A stretch of DNA of 64,000 bases, taken from the NCBI GenBank assembly GCA_965279115.1, contig OZ257137.1, forward strand, positions 4,836,001 to 4,900,000. The letters run 5' to 3'. A program made the position numbers and the translations under genes. The stretch's first letter is position 1, and each line of letters opens with the position of its first letter. Positions 18,603 through 26,724 of the stretch are shown here, one piece after another. The notes beneath the pieces were generated by a model that ran no database searches, was not told where the DNA came from, and was given only the letters and a program-made list of their open reading frames with translations. This stretch comes from JAEUOS01 sp965279115. Its GTDB lineage: Bacteria > Pseudomonadota > Gammaproteobacteria > Burkholderiales > JAEUOS01.

Positions 18603-19000
18603 GCTGCTGTCTCCTGGTTGCTTTTGATTTTTCTGGCTGCGCCGCGCGCGAATCTGCCCGGCACGTCCACTTCCATGCCCAGCAGTATGAACGAGTTGCT
18701 CTTGCCGTGGCCATCGAGGTTGAGGCTGCCGTTGACGCCGCCTTCGAGCACGTCATCGATGACGAAGTTGAAGGCCGGCAACAGCGGCAGGTCATGGCGC
18801 GTGACGCGCGTGGCGCCGCGATGGGCATAGAGCCGCAACACCCGTTCTTCAGTCAACTGCCCGGCGAGTACTGCATAGGCGGCGGGGTCGTAGGGCATGA
18901 TGCTCACGTTGAGGCGGTTGCCCTTGTCGCCGGCGCGGCCGTGCGCCACTTCGTGCAGGGGCAGGCGCACCAGTGTGTCGTTGTCCGGTGTCGGGTTCAT
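18599..19000 (-). CDS. Small AtuA C-terminal-like protein
   Basis: A 133-residue protein (HEVAHGRAGDKGNRLNVSIM, AHRGATRVTRHDLP, DGHGKSNSFILLGMEV). I recognise it as the domain often found as a separate short gene, or fused, after AtuA/DUF1446 proteins of acyclic terpene use. It overlaps the AtuA-like stop by 4 bases (ATGA) and the TctC start by 4 bases, so all three are coupled. It is probably a subunit with the larger AtuA-like protein; its own reaction is not known. Confidence 0.8.
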   Translation of the reverse strand: MNPTPDNDTLVRLPLHEVAHGRAGDKGNRLNVSIMPYDPAAYAVLAGQLTEERVLRLYAHRGATRVTRHDLPLLPAFNFVIDDVLEGGVNGSLNLDGHGKSNSFILLGMEVDVPGRFARGAARKIKSNQETAA

Positions 19001-20379
19001 TGGTCGATCTCCATGGCGCTGTGCACGGTGCAACCCGGCGCCAGGTCGGATGGCAGCATCAGGTAGGACTGGGTGCGGATGCGCGGGGTGGTGCGCCAGC
19101 GCACGCCGCCACCGCCGGCGGGTCCGCAGCAGTACATCGCCAGGGCTTCGCGGGCGGCCTGGTCGGCGTCGTCCTGGGTGCGTGCCGAGACCGCCAGGCG
19201 CACCCGGATGTCCTGCGCGTCGCCTGGTTGGTCGGCGCGCCACAGGCTGCCGGCGTCACCGGAATGCACGCTGGCCACGCCGATCAGGTCGACACGGGCC
19301 TCGACATCGAGCTTGCGGATTTTCAGGCGTTGCAGCAGCACCTCCCCGGCGGCGCGGGCGCGCGCCAGGCAGTTGGGGCCGGCGTAGGAGATCTCCCCCT
19401 CGCCCAGCCAGCCGCCGTCGAAGCACACGGTGGCCTTGATCTTCTGCGGCGCCGGGCCGCCTCGAAACCCGCTTACTTCCACACGATCAGGCCCGGCCTG
19501 GCACACCGTAACGCCGGAGAAATCCAGGGTGACGTCGGGAGTGATGTAGCGGTGCGGGTCATGGATTTCGTAGAGCAGTTGTTCCTTGACCACCTGCTCG
19601 TTGACCAGCCCGCCAGTGCGCAATGCCTTGGTGATGAAAAGGCGTCCGTCGGCGTGGACCTCGGCAATCGGAAAACCGATGTTGGCGGGATCGGGAATGT
19701 CCTTGTAGCCGGGGTCGTAGTAATAGCCGCCGGTGATCTGCGCGCCGCATTCCAGCAGGTGGCCGGCGGTGGCGCCGATGGCGAGCCTGTCCCAGTCGTC
19801 ATACGCCCAGCCGAAGTGGTGGATCAGGGGCGCCAGCGCCAGCGAAGGGTCGCCGGTGCGCCCGGTGACCACCACCTGCGCGCCGGCCTTGAGCGCATCG
19901 ACAATCGGCCGGGCCGACAGGTAGGCGTTGGCCGCGACCACTTCGCCGCCGCCCATGTCCAGGCCGGTGTCGGCCTCGTACACCTCGTGGGTGGCGGTAT
20001 CGAGACGGTCACGCACGTCGTCGCCGTGGACCACGCCGATTTTCAGGTTCGGCAGGCCGAGCCGTTTCGCCAGTTTGGCAATCACCTTCGCCGCGCCGGG
20101 CGGGTTGGCGGCACCGAAGTTGCCGATGATGGGGATGCCGTTTTCCGCGCAGCGCACCAGGATGGGTTCGAGCAGGCGCTCGAGCATCGGTTCGTAGCCG
20201 CGTGTCGGGTCGCGGCGCTTTTCCAACTGCGCCAGCGCCACGGTACGTTCGCCGAGGGTTTCGAAAAACAGGGCAGCCGGGCCGCCCAGCTCGATGAGGG
20301 TATCGACCACCGGGCCGGGGGCGTCCACCCGGTCGCCGGAAAAGCCGGCGCAGTTGCCTACGCGGAAAAGGTCTTTCAT
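18997..20379 (-). CDS. AtuA-like acyclic terpene utilization family protein (DUF1446)
   Basis: A 460-residue cytoplasmic protein. The N-terminal region has GNCAGFSGDRVDAP, and the middle has VVTGRTGDPSLALAPLIHHFGW and CGAQITGGYYYDPG, typical of the DUF1446/AtuA family. AtuA is required for citronellol/geraniol breakdown in Pseudomonas, but many members occur in other carboxylate pathways and the reaction is not settled. ATG 20379 has GAGGTGA upstream. The gene heads a coupled set with the small AtuA-like gene and TctC. No acyl-CoA carboxylase or other atu genes are nearby, so a terpene role should not be assumed. Confidence 0.82.
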   Translation of the reverse strand: MKDLFRVGNCAGFSGDRVDAPGPVVDTLIELGGPAALFFETLGERTVALAQLEKRRDPTRGYEPMLERLLEPILVRCAENGIPIIGNFGAANPPGAAKVIAKLAKRLGLPNLKIGVVHGDDVRDRLDTATHEVYEADTGLDMGGGEVVAANAYLSARPIVDALKAGAQVVVTGRTGDPSLALAPLIHHFGWAYDDWDRLAIGATAGHLLECGAQITGGYYYDPGYKDIPDPANIGFPIAEVHADGRLFITKALRTGGLVNEQVVKEQLLYEIHDPHRYITPDVTLDFSGVTVCQAGPDRVEVSGFRGGPAPQKIKATVCFDGGWLGEGEISYAGPNCLARARAAGEVLLQRLKIRKLDVEARVDLIGVASVHSGDAGSLWRADQPGDAQDIRVRLAVSARTQDDADQAAREALAMYCCGPAGGGGVRWRTTPRIRTQSYLMLPSDLAPGCTVHSAMEIDQ

Positions 20380-20466
20380 TCGGGCGTCACCTCAGGGAAA
20401 GGCGTGACTATAGTTGAGCGCGGGTGGCACGCGCCGCCCGCGTCGATTCCCGCGGGCATGCCCGAT

Positions 20467-20916
20467 TCAATGACGCGGCAGCACCGGCCAGTCGCCGGGA
20501 GGCGCTGTGACGTTGGTTTCCATCCAGAACAGTCCAAGCCGTGACATTGTCGCCAGGAAATCCTCGAATGCGACGGGCTTGCGCACATAGGCGTTGGCGC
20601 CCAGGGCATAGCTGCTTCTGACGTCGGCGTCTTCCCTGGATGTCGACAGAACCACCACAGGCAGCAGACGCGTGTGCGCCTGGGCGCGGATGCGACGCAA
20701 CACATCCAGGCCCGAAACCTTGGGCAGCTTCAGGTCGAGAATGACGAGTTGCAGGGCGGCGGGCTTGGCGTCTGGTCCGAAAAGGTGATCCAGTGCCGCC
20801 GCGCCATCCTCTGCCACCAGGAGCGGGTTGAGGATATTCGCATTCTTGAAGGCGAGCAGCGCCAGGTCGATGTCATCGATCGAATCTTCCACCAGCAGGA
20901 TCGTTCCCGGTTTCAT
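20467..20916 (-). CDS. Single-domain response regulator (Rcp1-like)
   Basis: A 149-residue receiver (LLVEDSIDDIDLALLAF, Asp61 in VILDLKLPK, KP near residue 119) without an output domain. The E-D-S-x-D-D pattern and the long helix 1 fit the Rcp1/CheY-like regulators that partner kinases of the bacteriophytochrome type. ATG 20916 overlaps the kinase stop by 4 bases (ATGA). It is the likely phospho-acceptor for the adjacent kinase, with an effect through protein contact rather than DNA binding. Confidence 0.9.
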   Translation of the reverse strand: MKPGTILLVEDSIDDIDLALLAFKNANILNPLLVAEDGAAALDHLFGPDAKPAALQLVILDLKLPKVSGLDVLRRIRAQAHTRLLPVVVLSTSREDADVRSSYALGANAYVRKPVAFEDFLATMSRLGLFWMETNVTAPPGDWPVLPRH

Positions 20917-22718
20917 GCTTTTTCTCCGTCTTCCGGAATGGTGATGTAGAAAGTGGCGCCGCGCCCGACCTCGGCCTCGCCGCGCACGCTGCCCCTGTGA
21001 CGCTTGATGATGCGCGCGACCGTGGCGAGGCCGACGCCAGTGCCTTCGAAGTCACGGACGCTGTGCAGGCGCTGGAAGGGCTCGAACAGTTTGTCGGCGT
21101 ATTCCATGTCGAATCCCGCGCCATTGTCGCGGATGAAGATCTCGAGTCCCGATTCCGCGCGGCGGGTTCCCAACTCGATGCGGGCCGGCATAGCGTCACG
21201 TGTGTACTTGAACGCGTTGCCCAGCATGTTCTCCAGCACCACCCGCATCAGGCCGGGGTCCGCGGTGACGTGGATTCCCGGTTGTATCGAGCAGATCAAC
21301 TGCCTGCCTTCGGCGCGCTGCTGCAGCCCGGCCGCGATTTCGCCGGCCATTGACGACAGGTCGACCGCCGCAAGTTTGAGGTCTGCACGCGACACGCGGG
21401 AAAGGTCGAGCAGGTCATCGATCAAGGCTCCCATGCGCTGAACGCCATTGCGGATGCGCTCAAGGTGTCGCGAACCTTCCGGACCAAGCGCGGCTGCGTG
21501 GTTCAACTGCAGCAGGTTGCTGAATCCGTCGATGCCGCGCAACGGTGAGCGCAAGTCGTGGGAGACCGCATAGGAAAACGACTCGAGTTCCGCATTGGCG
21601 GCGGCCAGGTCCGCGGTTCGATCGGCCACCCGTTTTTCAAGGCTGGCGTTCAATTCGGCCAGGGTCAGTTGCGAACGAACCAACTCGGTATGCGTGGTTT
21701 CGATTTCGCGCATCATGCCGCCGGATGCCTCGGCAAGCATCGTCAGTTCATCCGATGCGCCCGCGTCGGCTTTGGCGAGCGCCTGTTTCACCGCATCGCC
21801 CGCTGCCTTCTCCGCGGCAAAGGCCACAGCCGCGGTCTCGAGCGCACTGATGCGTCGCGATTGTGTGGTGAGCCAGCGCCCCAGTACCAGCCACCCCAGC
21901 AGCGCGACCAGGCTCACCGTGGACATGACGATCAGCAGCAGGTCGGCCGTGGTCAGCGGCAGGCGCAGGCGGGTGGAAATTTCGAGTTCCGGGCCGCCAC
22001 CTGCCTCGGTCCAAGGGAGTGTCCGGCCAAGGTCCAGCCTTTGGCCATCGCGCGTGCGGTCGGTGTCCAGATTGGCTACAGACTCGGCGACCGCCTGCCC
22101 CTGCCATTTGACCTTCATGCGGGTGTCGGGAAACGAATTGCGGCCGAGCAGGGCGTTGTCAAGCGGCGCGTACAGCAGCAGGCGACCCTTGCTGGTACCG
22201 ATCAGGACAGGCAGACCGATGGCGCGATAGAGCGTGCGGTCCTGCGCGCCGAAAATCCACGCCGGCGAGACGTCGAGCGGATTCGGCAGGTCGAGATCCT
22301 GCTGTGAACGGGTTCGATAGCGCGCGACGACCTTGCCGTCGGTTCCCACCAGCACAACATGCGTGAACACGCTCGTTCCGCCGGCACTTGCGGCCAATGC
22401 GGTGAAGCGCGCCTGCAGCATACGCGGATCGGCGGTTTCGAGAATGCGATTGAACGTGATCTGGCTGCGCGTCGCGTCGGCTTGCACCTGCCAGTCCTGC
22501 TCGATGGCGCCGATGCGGGTATGAAAATGGCGCAACGCATGGTCGAGTTTTTCTTCCGCGGCCGATTCGTTGAAATGTTTCAGGAATGATGCGGCGCCAA
22601 GCGAGATGACGCACAGCACGAGGACGAGAATGCCGAGCGAGCGCATGGCCACCGCCCTGCGCAAGGATCCGGCGCGCGGGCCGGTCTTCGCCGCGACTAA
22701 GGTTTCCTGCCCGACCAT
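20913..22718 (-). CDS. Membrane sensor histidine kinase
   Basis: A 601-residue kinase. Membrane spans lie at about residues 24-46 and 256-280, flanking a periplasmic sensing region that looks CHASE4-like (HFHTRIGAIEQDWQVQ and following). A coiled linker follows, then HisKA (YAVSHDLRSPLRGI, His387) and HATPase_c (NMLGNAFKYT, DNGAGFD, GTGVGLATV). It overlaps the upstream binding-protein gene by 22 bases and the downstream receiver by 4. The set looks like one signalling unit in which the periplasmic binding protein may present a ligand to the sensor. Confidence 0.9.
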   Translation of the reverse strand: MVGQETLVAAKTGPRAGSLRRAVAMRSLGILVLVLCVISLGAASFLKHFNESAAEEKLDHALRHFHTRIGAIEQDWQVQADATRSQITFNRILETADPRMLQARFTALAASAGGTSVFTHVVLVGTDGKVVARYRTRSQQDLDLPNPLDVSPAWIFGAQDRTLYRAIGLPVLIGTSKGRLLLYAPLDNALLGRNSFPDTRMKVKWQGQAVAESVANLDTDRTRDGQRLDLGRTLPWTEAGGGPELEISTRLRLPLTTADLLLIVMSTVSLVALLGWLVLGRWLTTQSRRISALETAAVAFAAEKAAGDAVKQALAKADAGASDELTMLAEASGGMMREIETTHTELVRSQLTLAELNASLEKRVADRTADLAAANAELESFSYAVSHDLRSPLRGIDGFSNLLQLNHAAALGPEGSRHLERIRNGVQRMGALIDDLLDLSRVSRADLKLAAVDLSSMAGEIAAGLQQRAEGRQLICSIQPGIHVTADPGLMRVVLENMLGNAFKYTRDAMPARIELGTRRAESGLEIFIRDNGAGFDMEYADKLFEPFQRLHSVRDFEGTGVGLATVARIIKRHRGSVRGEAEVGRGATFYITIPEDGEKA

Positions 22719-23767
22719 CGGTCCACGATCATGCTGTCGATTGCGTAGCGCTGGGCCGCATTGTTGGCTGGGTCGATTGCGCGGAAGAAGACCTGGGTCT
22801 CGCGAAGCTGGGCCGAAGAGAATGCCCCGTCGCGGCTGTATTGGCGCGGATACTTGCGATAAACATCCAGGAAAGACTGCCGCTCGGCGTCGCGCAAGGC
22901 AAGCGCGTCGGCAATCCTGAGCGGCCCCTGTTCCGCCATCCAGCCCAGGGAACGCCGCACAAGCCGGACCATGCGCTCTGTCACGTCAGCGCGGGCTTCG
23001 ACGCGGTCGCGTCTGCCGACAAGCGTCGCGCGCAGAAAGCCGGCGCCGGGTGTCCTGGCGGCGTCATCGGGGTTGCCCGTGCTGTAGAGTTCGAAGGCGA
23101 GTTTCTCGGCGGCCAGACGCGTGCCGAAGGGTTCGTCGCACATCGACGCGTCGACGGTGCGGCTGATGAAAGCGGAGGACTGGGTCTCCCAGTTCTGGCC
23201 AGCGGCAATGAAATTGACTTCCCCGGGGGCGACGCCGCGGCTGCGCAACACCAGGTCGAGCAGCAGGTGCGAGGTGGTCTTGGTCGCCAGCGAGTTGCTG
23301 TGGATGCCGATGGTGCGTCCCTTGAGGTCCTCGATGCGCCGGATGGTGTTGCGCAGGTCGGCTCGGACCACCAGCGTGTAGAGCGGCAAGTCGTCAAGCG
23401 CCGCCAGAGCGACAAGCATGGGCTGCCTGAGGTTGCTGTTCATGGCCGCAGGCAGGCCGAAGACAGCGAAGTCGGCATTCCCGGAATTGAGGTCCTGGAT
23501 GGCGATACCGCCGCCATCCACGAACTTCAGGCGGACGGCAAGGCCCTCCGTCTTGTCCATGCCCATCCTGACCGCCAGTTCGAGCGGCAAGGATACCGAG
23601 CCGCCCGGGCCTGGCAGGCTTAGCGTCACTGCCAAGGGGGCATTGCCCTGCGCACGCAGGCTCGCCGGGATCGTGCCACCGAGGAGTGCTGCGGACAAAC
23701 CCGTCAGGCAGCGCCGGCGAGCGATCACTTGCATTGTCTGGCGCCTGTCGGATTCAGTAAGGCTCAT
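22697..23767 (-). CDS. NMT1/SsuA-type ABC substrate-binding protein
   Basis: A periplasmic binding protein of about 356 residues. ATG 23767 is used; ATG 23734 (MQVIARRRCLTGLSAALLGG) is equally possible and puts a Tat-like signal at the very N-terminus. Neither has a strong ribosome-binding site. Motifs such as LAVRMGMDKTEGLAVRLKFVDGG, GNADFAVFGLPAAMNS and LKGRTIGIHSNSLATK fit the nitrate/sulfonate/thiamine-precursor binding family. No permease or ATPase is adjacent. The 22-base overlap with the sensor kinase gene suggests a sensing role rather than uptake. Confidence 0.8.
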   Translation of the reverse strand: MSLTESDRRQTMQVIARRRCLTGLSAALLGGTIPASLRAQGNAPLAVTLSLPGPGGSVSLPLELAVRMGMDKTEGLAVRLKFVDGGGIAIQDLNSGNADFAVFGLPAAMNSNLRQPMLVALAALDDLPLYTLVVRADLRNTIRRIEDLKGRTIGIHSNSLATKTTSHLLLDLVLRSRGVAPGEVNFIAAGQNWETQSSAFISRTVDASMCDEPFGTRLAAEKLAFELYSTGNPDDAARTPGAGFLRATLVGRRDRVEARADVTERMVRLVRRSLGWMAEQGPLRIADALALRDAERQSFLDVYRKYPRQYSRDGAFSSAQLRETQVFFRAIDPANNAAQRYAIDSMIVDRWSGRKP

Positions 23768-23986
23768 GGACCGTACGAGTGTCTGGAAGGAGGGCGGCAC
23801 CGGTTGCGAAACATCATATCCCAACTCACTGGCCGGATCATGACAGATGCATGTGGCGCAGGACTTTCGGGGACCTTAATTCTTGGGATACGGCGCGATG
23901 CAGCATGTGTTGCCTGAAGTTTGGCGATAAAGTAGTGCGTTCAACGCCGGAGCGCGCGATTCACGCCGCCCGCCAGGGAGGAGACA

Positions 23987-24955
23987 ATGATCAGAAAATG
24001 GCTGTGCCGCGCTGTTTCAGTTGGCACGCTCGCCGCCGCCGCCGGCGCGCAGGCGCAGGACTATCCGAGCGCGCCGATCCGCATCGTGGTGCCGTATGCG
24101 GCGGGCGGTATCGCCGACGTGTTGGCGCGCCTGGTGGCGGTGCGGCTCGAACCGCTGTGGAAGCAGTCGGTCGTGGTGGAGAACCGCGCCGGGGCCAATG
24201 GCACCATCGCCATGCAGTTCGTGGCGCAGGGCAGGCCGGATGGCCATACCCTGATGATAGGCAACACCGCCACGCAGGTGGTCAACCGCTTCCTGTACCG
24301 CAACCTGCCGTTCGACATCGAGCGCGCCTTTCAGCCGGTCGGGCTGATCGCCTCCACGCCGATGATGCTGGTGGTGGCGCCGTCCCACCCCGCCAACAGC
24401 GTGGCCGACCTGCTGGCGATGGCACGCGCGGAACCGGGCAAGCTCAACTTCGGTTCGGCCGGCAACGGCTCCTCCTCGCACCTGGGCCTGGCGATGCTCA
24501 CCTCGCTGGGCAAGGTGCAGATCGCGCATGTGCCCTACAAGGGCACCTCGCAGATCGTGCCCGACCTGATGGGTGGGCGCCTGACCGGATACTTCGACGT
24601 GCCCGGTACCTCGCTCGGTGCGATCCGCGCCGGTACATTGAAGCCACTTGGCGTTGGCAGCAGCAAGCGCCTGGCGGCACTGCCCAACGTGCCCACCATG
24701 GCCGAGACCCTGCCGGGTTTCGAGCTGTATTCCTGGCTGGGGCTGTTCGCGCCGGCCGGGGTGCCGCGCGAGCGCATCGACCGGCTCAACCGGGCCTTGC
24801 GCGGCATGCTCGAAGACCCGGCGCTCAACCGGCAACTGGTGGAGCAGGGCAACGAAGTGGCGCCGAACACGCCGGAGGAATTCGACGCCTTCATCCGCCG
24901 CGAAGCGGTGCGCATGGGCGAACTTCTCGCCGCCGCGGGCGTGCGCCCGGAATAG
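23987..24955 (+). CDS. Tripartite tricarboxylate transporter substrate-binding protein (TctC/Bug)
   Basis: A 322-residue protein with a signal peptide (cleavage near AGAQAQ, residue 23). Bug family motifs: YPSAPIRIVVPYAAGGIADV, VVVENRAGANGTIA, DGHTLMIGN and FGSAGNGSSSHL. ATG 23987 has a strong AGGGAGGAGAC site. No TctA or TctB gene is nearby. It is divergent from the binding-protein/kinase operon across a 219-base gap and followed after 56 bases by a VOC gene, so it may belong to a small catabolic unit. Confidence 0.92.
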   Translation: MIRKWLCRAVSVGTLAAAAGAQAQDYPSAPIRIVVPYAAGGIADVLARLVAVRLEPLWKQSVVVENRAGANGTIAMQFVAQGRPDGHTLMIGNTATQVVNRFLYRNLPFDIERAFQPVGLIASTPMMLVVAPSHPANSVADLLAMARAEPGKLNFGSAGNGSSSHLGLAMLTSLGKVQIAHVPYKGTSQIVPDLMGGRLTGYFDVPGTSLGAIRAGTLKPLGVGSSKRLAALPNVPTMAETLPGFELYSWLGLFAPAGVPRERIDRLNRALRGMLEDPALNRQLVEQGNEVAPNTPEEFDAFIRREAVRMGELLAAAGVRPE

Positions 24956-25011
24956 CACGTACGAGCATCATCCGCAAACGAACCGCTACCCACCATCCCA
25001 AGGAGCATTTC

Positions 25012-25446
25012 ATGGCAAAGATCGGCCACCTGGCAATCGCCACGCAGGACCCTGAAAAGGCGCTCGAGTTCTACACCACGGCTTTCGAGTTTCGCGTGCT
25101 CAAGGCGCTCGACAACGAGCGCGCGCGCGGCTATTTCCTCACCGATGGGCACATCAACATCGCGTTGCTGAAGTTCAAGACCGACCAGCTCGGCAAGGGC
25201 ATGGACTACGTGGGCCTGCATCATTTCGGCGTGTACACCGACGACACCGATGCCTGCGCCGACAAGGTCGAGGCGCTTGGCGGCGTGCCGTATGTGGATG
25301 AAATGGAGTTGAAACCGGTGATCGAAGCCAACTACCGCCGGCCTGACAAGTTCCGCGGTTACGAAGGCATCGTCTTCGACATCGCCGAGCGGCCCTGGCC
25401 CGCCACGGCATCCGAACCTGCCAAGCCGGAAACGGCAAAGGCCTGA
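25012..25446 (+). CDS. VOC (glyoxalase/dioxygenase-like) family protein
   Basis: A 144-residue protein with one vicinal-oxygen-chelate unit: IGHLAIATQDPEKALEFYTTAF at the start (His7 a likely metal ligand), a middle HHFGVYTDDTDA segment, and RGYEGIVFDIAE near the end. Members are isomerases, lyases or dioxygenases that use a metal with His/Glu ligands. The ribosome-binding site is AAGGAG. It lies behind a TctC gene, with a tctC fragment downstream. The substrate is not known. Confidence 0.85.
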   Translation: MAKIGHLAIATQDPEKALEFYTTAFEFRVLKALDNERARGYFLTDGHINIALLKFKTDQLGKGMDYVGLHHFGVYTDDTDACADKVEALGGVPYVDEMELKPVIEANYRRPDKFRGYEGIVFDIAERPWPATASEPAKPETAKA

Positions 25447-25449
25447 TCA

Positions 25450-25560
25450 AACACGATTCCGCATTCGTTCGGGCAGGAAATGGCCAGGGTCCTCGGGCAG
25501 CCCGTGCTGGTGGAAAACCGACCCGGGCGGGGCGGCAACGTCGGTGCGGACGTGTTGGCC
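25450..25560 (+). pseudogene. Remnant of a tctC gene
   Basis: The reading frame here gives SFGQEMARVLGQPVLVENRP, followed by GRGGNVGADVLA. This matches the region of Bug/TctC proteins with the LGQPVVVENRPGAGGNIGAD pattern. Nothing before or after in this frame continues a binding protein, and there is no signal peptide. About 35 codons survive, ending where the convergent secreted gene begins. I read it as debris of a second tctC copy lost by deletion. Confidence 0.65.
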
Positions 25561-25565
25561 ACGTA

Positions 25566-26462
25566 TCAATTGGGTTCGATGCTGGCGTTGCCAAAGCCCT
25601 TGAACCATGGTTCAAGGTCATCCTTCGAGGTGGACACCCGGGACGCATGTACTTCCACGCAATGGGTGCCGGCTGCGGCTGACATGAAATGCGCATGCAG
25701 TTGCACCGCGCCGCCCATCGGCACCGCGTAAATCGCCGCATAGGTGTTCGGGTTGACGCGCGCCTTGTAGATGCGGTTGGCCGGCGGCACATTTGGTCGC
25801 GAAGGCAGGCTTCCCAGGACTGAATTCGCGCAATCCAGCGGCGTCATCCCGGCGTCCCCCGTGGGGGTGAGGATAGAGATCGTGTAGGGCCCGTCGGAAC
25901 CGAGAAAACGCAGGTGCGGCTGGGCACCCTGAAGCGGATGCGCCTCCATTTTCATCTGCGGCAACGCCGGGATGCTGATGCGGAATCCCGGCGACTGGAC
26001 GGCGAACGCGAATCCCGCGGTTGCCACTGCGCGGATTGTGAACCCGGTTGGCGCAACTGCGGCAGGTGGTGCGTCGCAGTGGTACATATCCATGTAGACC
26101 ATCCGCTTGACCTCGCCGCAAGCCACCTCGTAGCCATCGACGACGTGATAGTCGGGTTCTCCCGCTTGCAGCGGAGTGCGCTTGATCAGGCGATCGAGAA
26201 TCTGCTGCCTTTGTTCGGGGCTTGTGTCCGGCGGCACCGCGGTGCGATTGCCGAAACTGCCCACGCGATTGAACGTCGGGTTGGAACCGTCCGGGCATGC
26301 GAGGCGGGAAAGGTATGCGCGTTGCCCCTGTGGCGAGCAGACTTCGATGGCGGACTGCTTGCTTTCGCCGGGTGACTCTCCCGTTTGCGCTAGGGCCGTA
26401 CCGCCTAGTGCGACGCAGGCCATGATATGGCCGGTCAAGCGCTGCAGGTCGCGCAGTTTCAT
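25566..26462 (-). CDS. Hypothetical secreted protein
   Basis: A 298-residue protein with a signal peptide (MKLRDLQRLTGHIMACVALG..., cleavage near TALAQ, residue 26). ATG 26462 follows GGAGGG by 7 bases; a longer in-frame start at 26498 is less likely. I do not recognise a family. Mature residues include Cys pairs (VCSPQG, LACPDG, VACGEV, YHCDAPP, DCANSV, HCVEV) that could form disulfides outside the cytoplasm. It is divergent from the SOS-type promoter of the radical SAM gene, whose operator lies about 85 bases from its start. Confidence 0.7.
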   Translation of the reverse strand: MKLRDLQRLTGHIMACVALGGTALAQTGESPGESKQSAIEVCSPQGQRAYLSRLACPDGSNPTFNRVGSFGNRTAVPPDTSPEQRQQILDRLIKRTPLQAGEPDYHVVDGYEVACGEVKRMVYMDMYHCDAPPAAVAPTGFTIRAVATAGFAFAVQSPGFRISIPALPQMKMEAHPLQGAQPHLRFLGSDGPYTISILTPTGDAGMTPLDCANSVLGSLPSRPNVPPANRIYKARVNPNTYAAIYAVPMGGAVQLHAHFMSAAAGTHCVEVHASRVSTSKDDLEPWFKGFGNASIEPN

Positions 26463-26522
26463 GAAATTCCCTCCGTTGCGTGGATTGACTGCCGTCATTC
26501 GCCGTGCCGGATTGCTATGGGA

Positions 26523-26566
26523 CTTGCCCGGGCAAGGAATTTCATATACTGTATGGGAATACAGCT
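26523..26566 (+). promoter_or_regulatory. Promoter with LexA-like (SOS) operator
   Basis: TACTGTATGGGAATACAGCT at 26547-26566 contains CTG-N10-CAG with flanking T/A bases, the proteobacterial LexA box pattern. A -10 element TATACT (26545-26550) overlaps it, with CTTGCC (26523-26528) 16 bases upstream as a weak -35. Binding here would block the promoter that reads into the 47-codon ORF and the radical SAM gene. From memory, the Pseudomonas homologue PA0069 belongs to the LexA regulon, which supports the call. Confidence 0.75.
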
Positions 26567-26580
26567 ATTTTGGATTGCCC

Positions 26581-26724
26581 ATGAGAGTCAAGCCCCTGTT
26601 TCCAGTCGAAACCGCCTTCATTGCCGTGGCGGTATTGGCGGATTGCGACTGTATCAAACGGGGCCGCGGATTGCCGATCCTGGCGTCCCGGCTTGAATGC
26701 AGTGCGCGGGAGATGCAAGGGTGA
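26581..26724 (+). CDS. Small ORF (47 aa) leading the radical SAM gene
   Basis: It begins 15 bases after the LexA-like box with ATG and encodes MRVKPLFPVETAFIAVAVLA followed by a Cys/Arg-containing tail. Its TGA (26722-26724) overlaps the GTG start of the radical SAM gene (26721) as GTGA, the geometry of translational coupling. The ribosome-binding site (GGA 7 bases upstream) is weak. It may be a leader peptide or merely part of the 5' leader; I recognise no family. Confidence 0.4.
   Translation: MRVKPLFPVETAFIAVAVLADCDCIKRGRGLPILASRLECSAREMQG

Noticed and set aside
16455..18830. A 791-codon plus-strand open frame opposite the MFS and TctC genes
   Set aside because: It is antisense to three recognised genes, has repetitive His/Gln/Gly/Arg composition and no domain; a GC-rich shadow frame.
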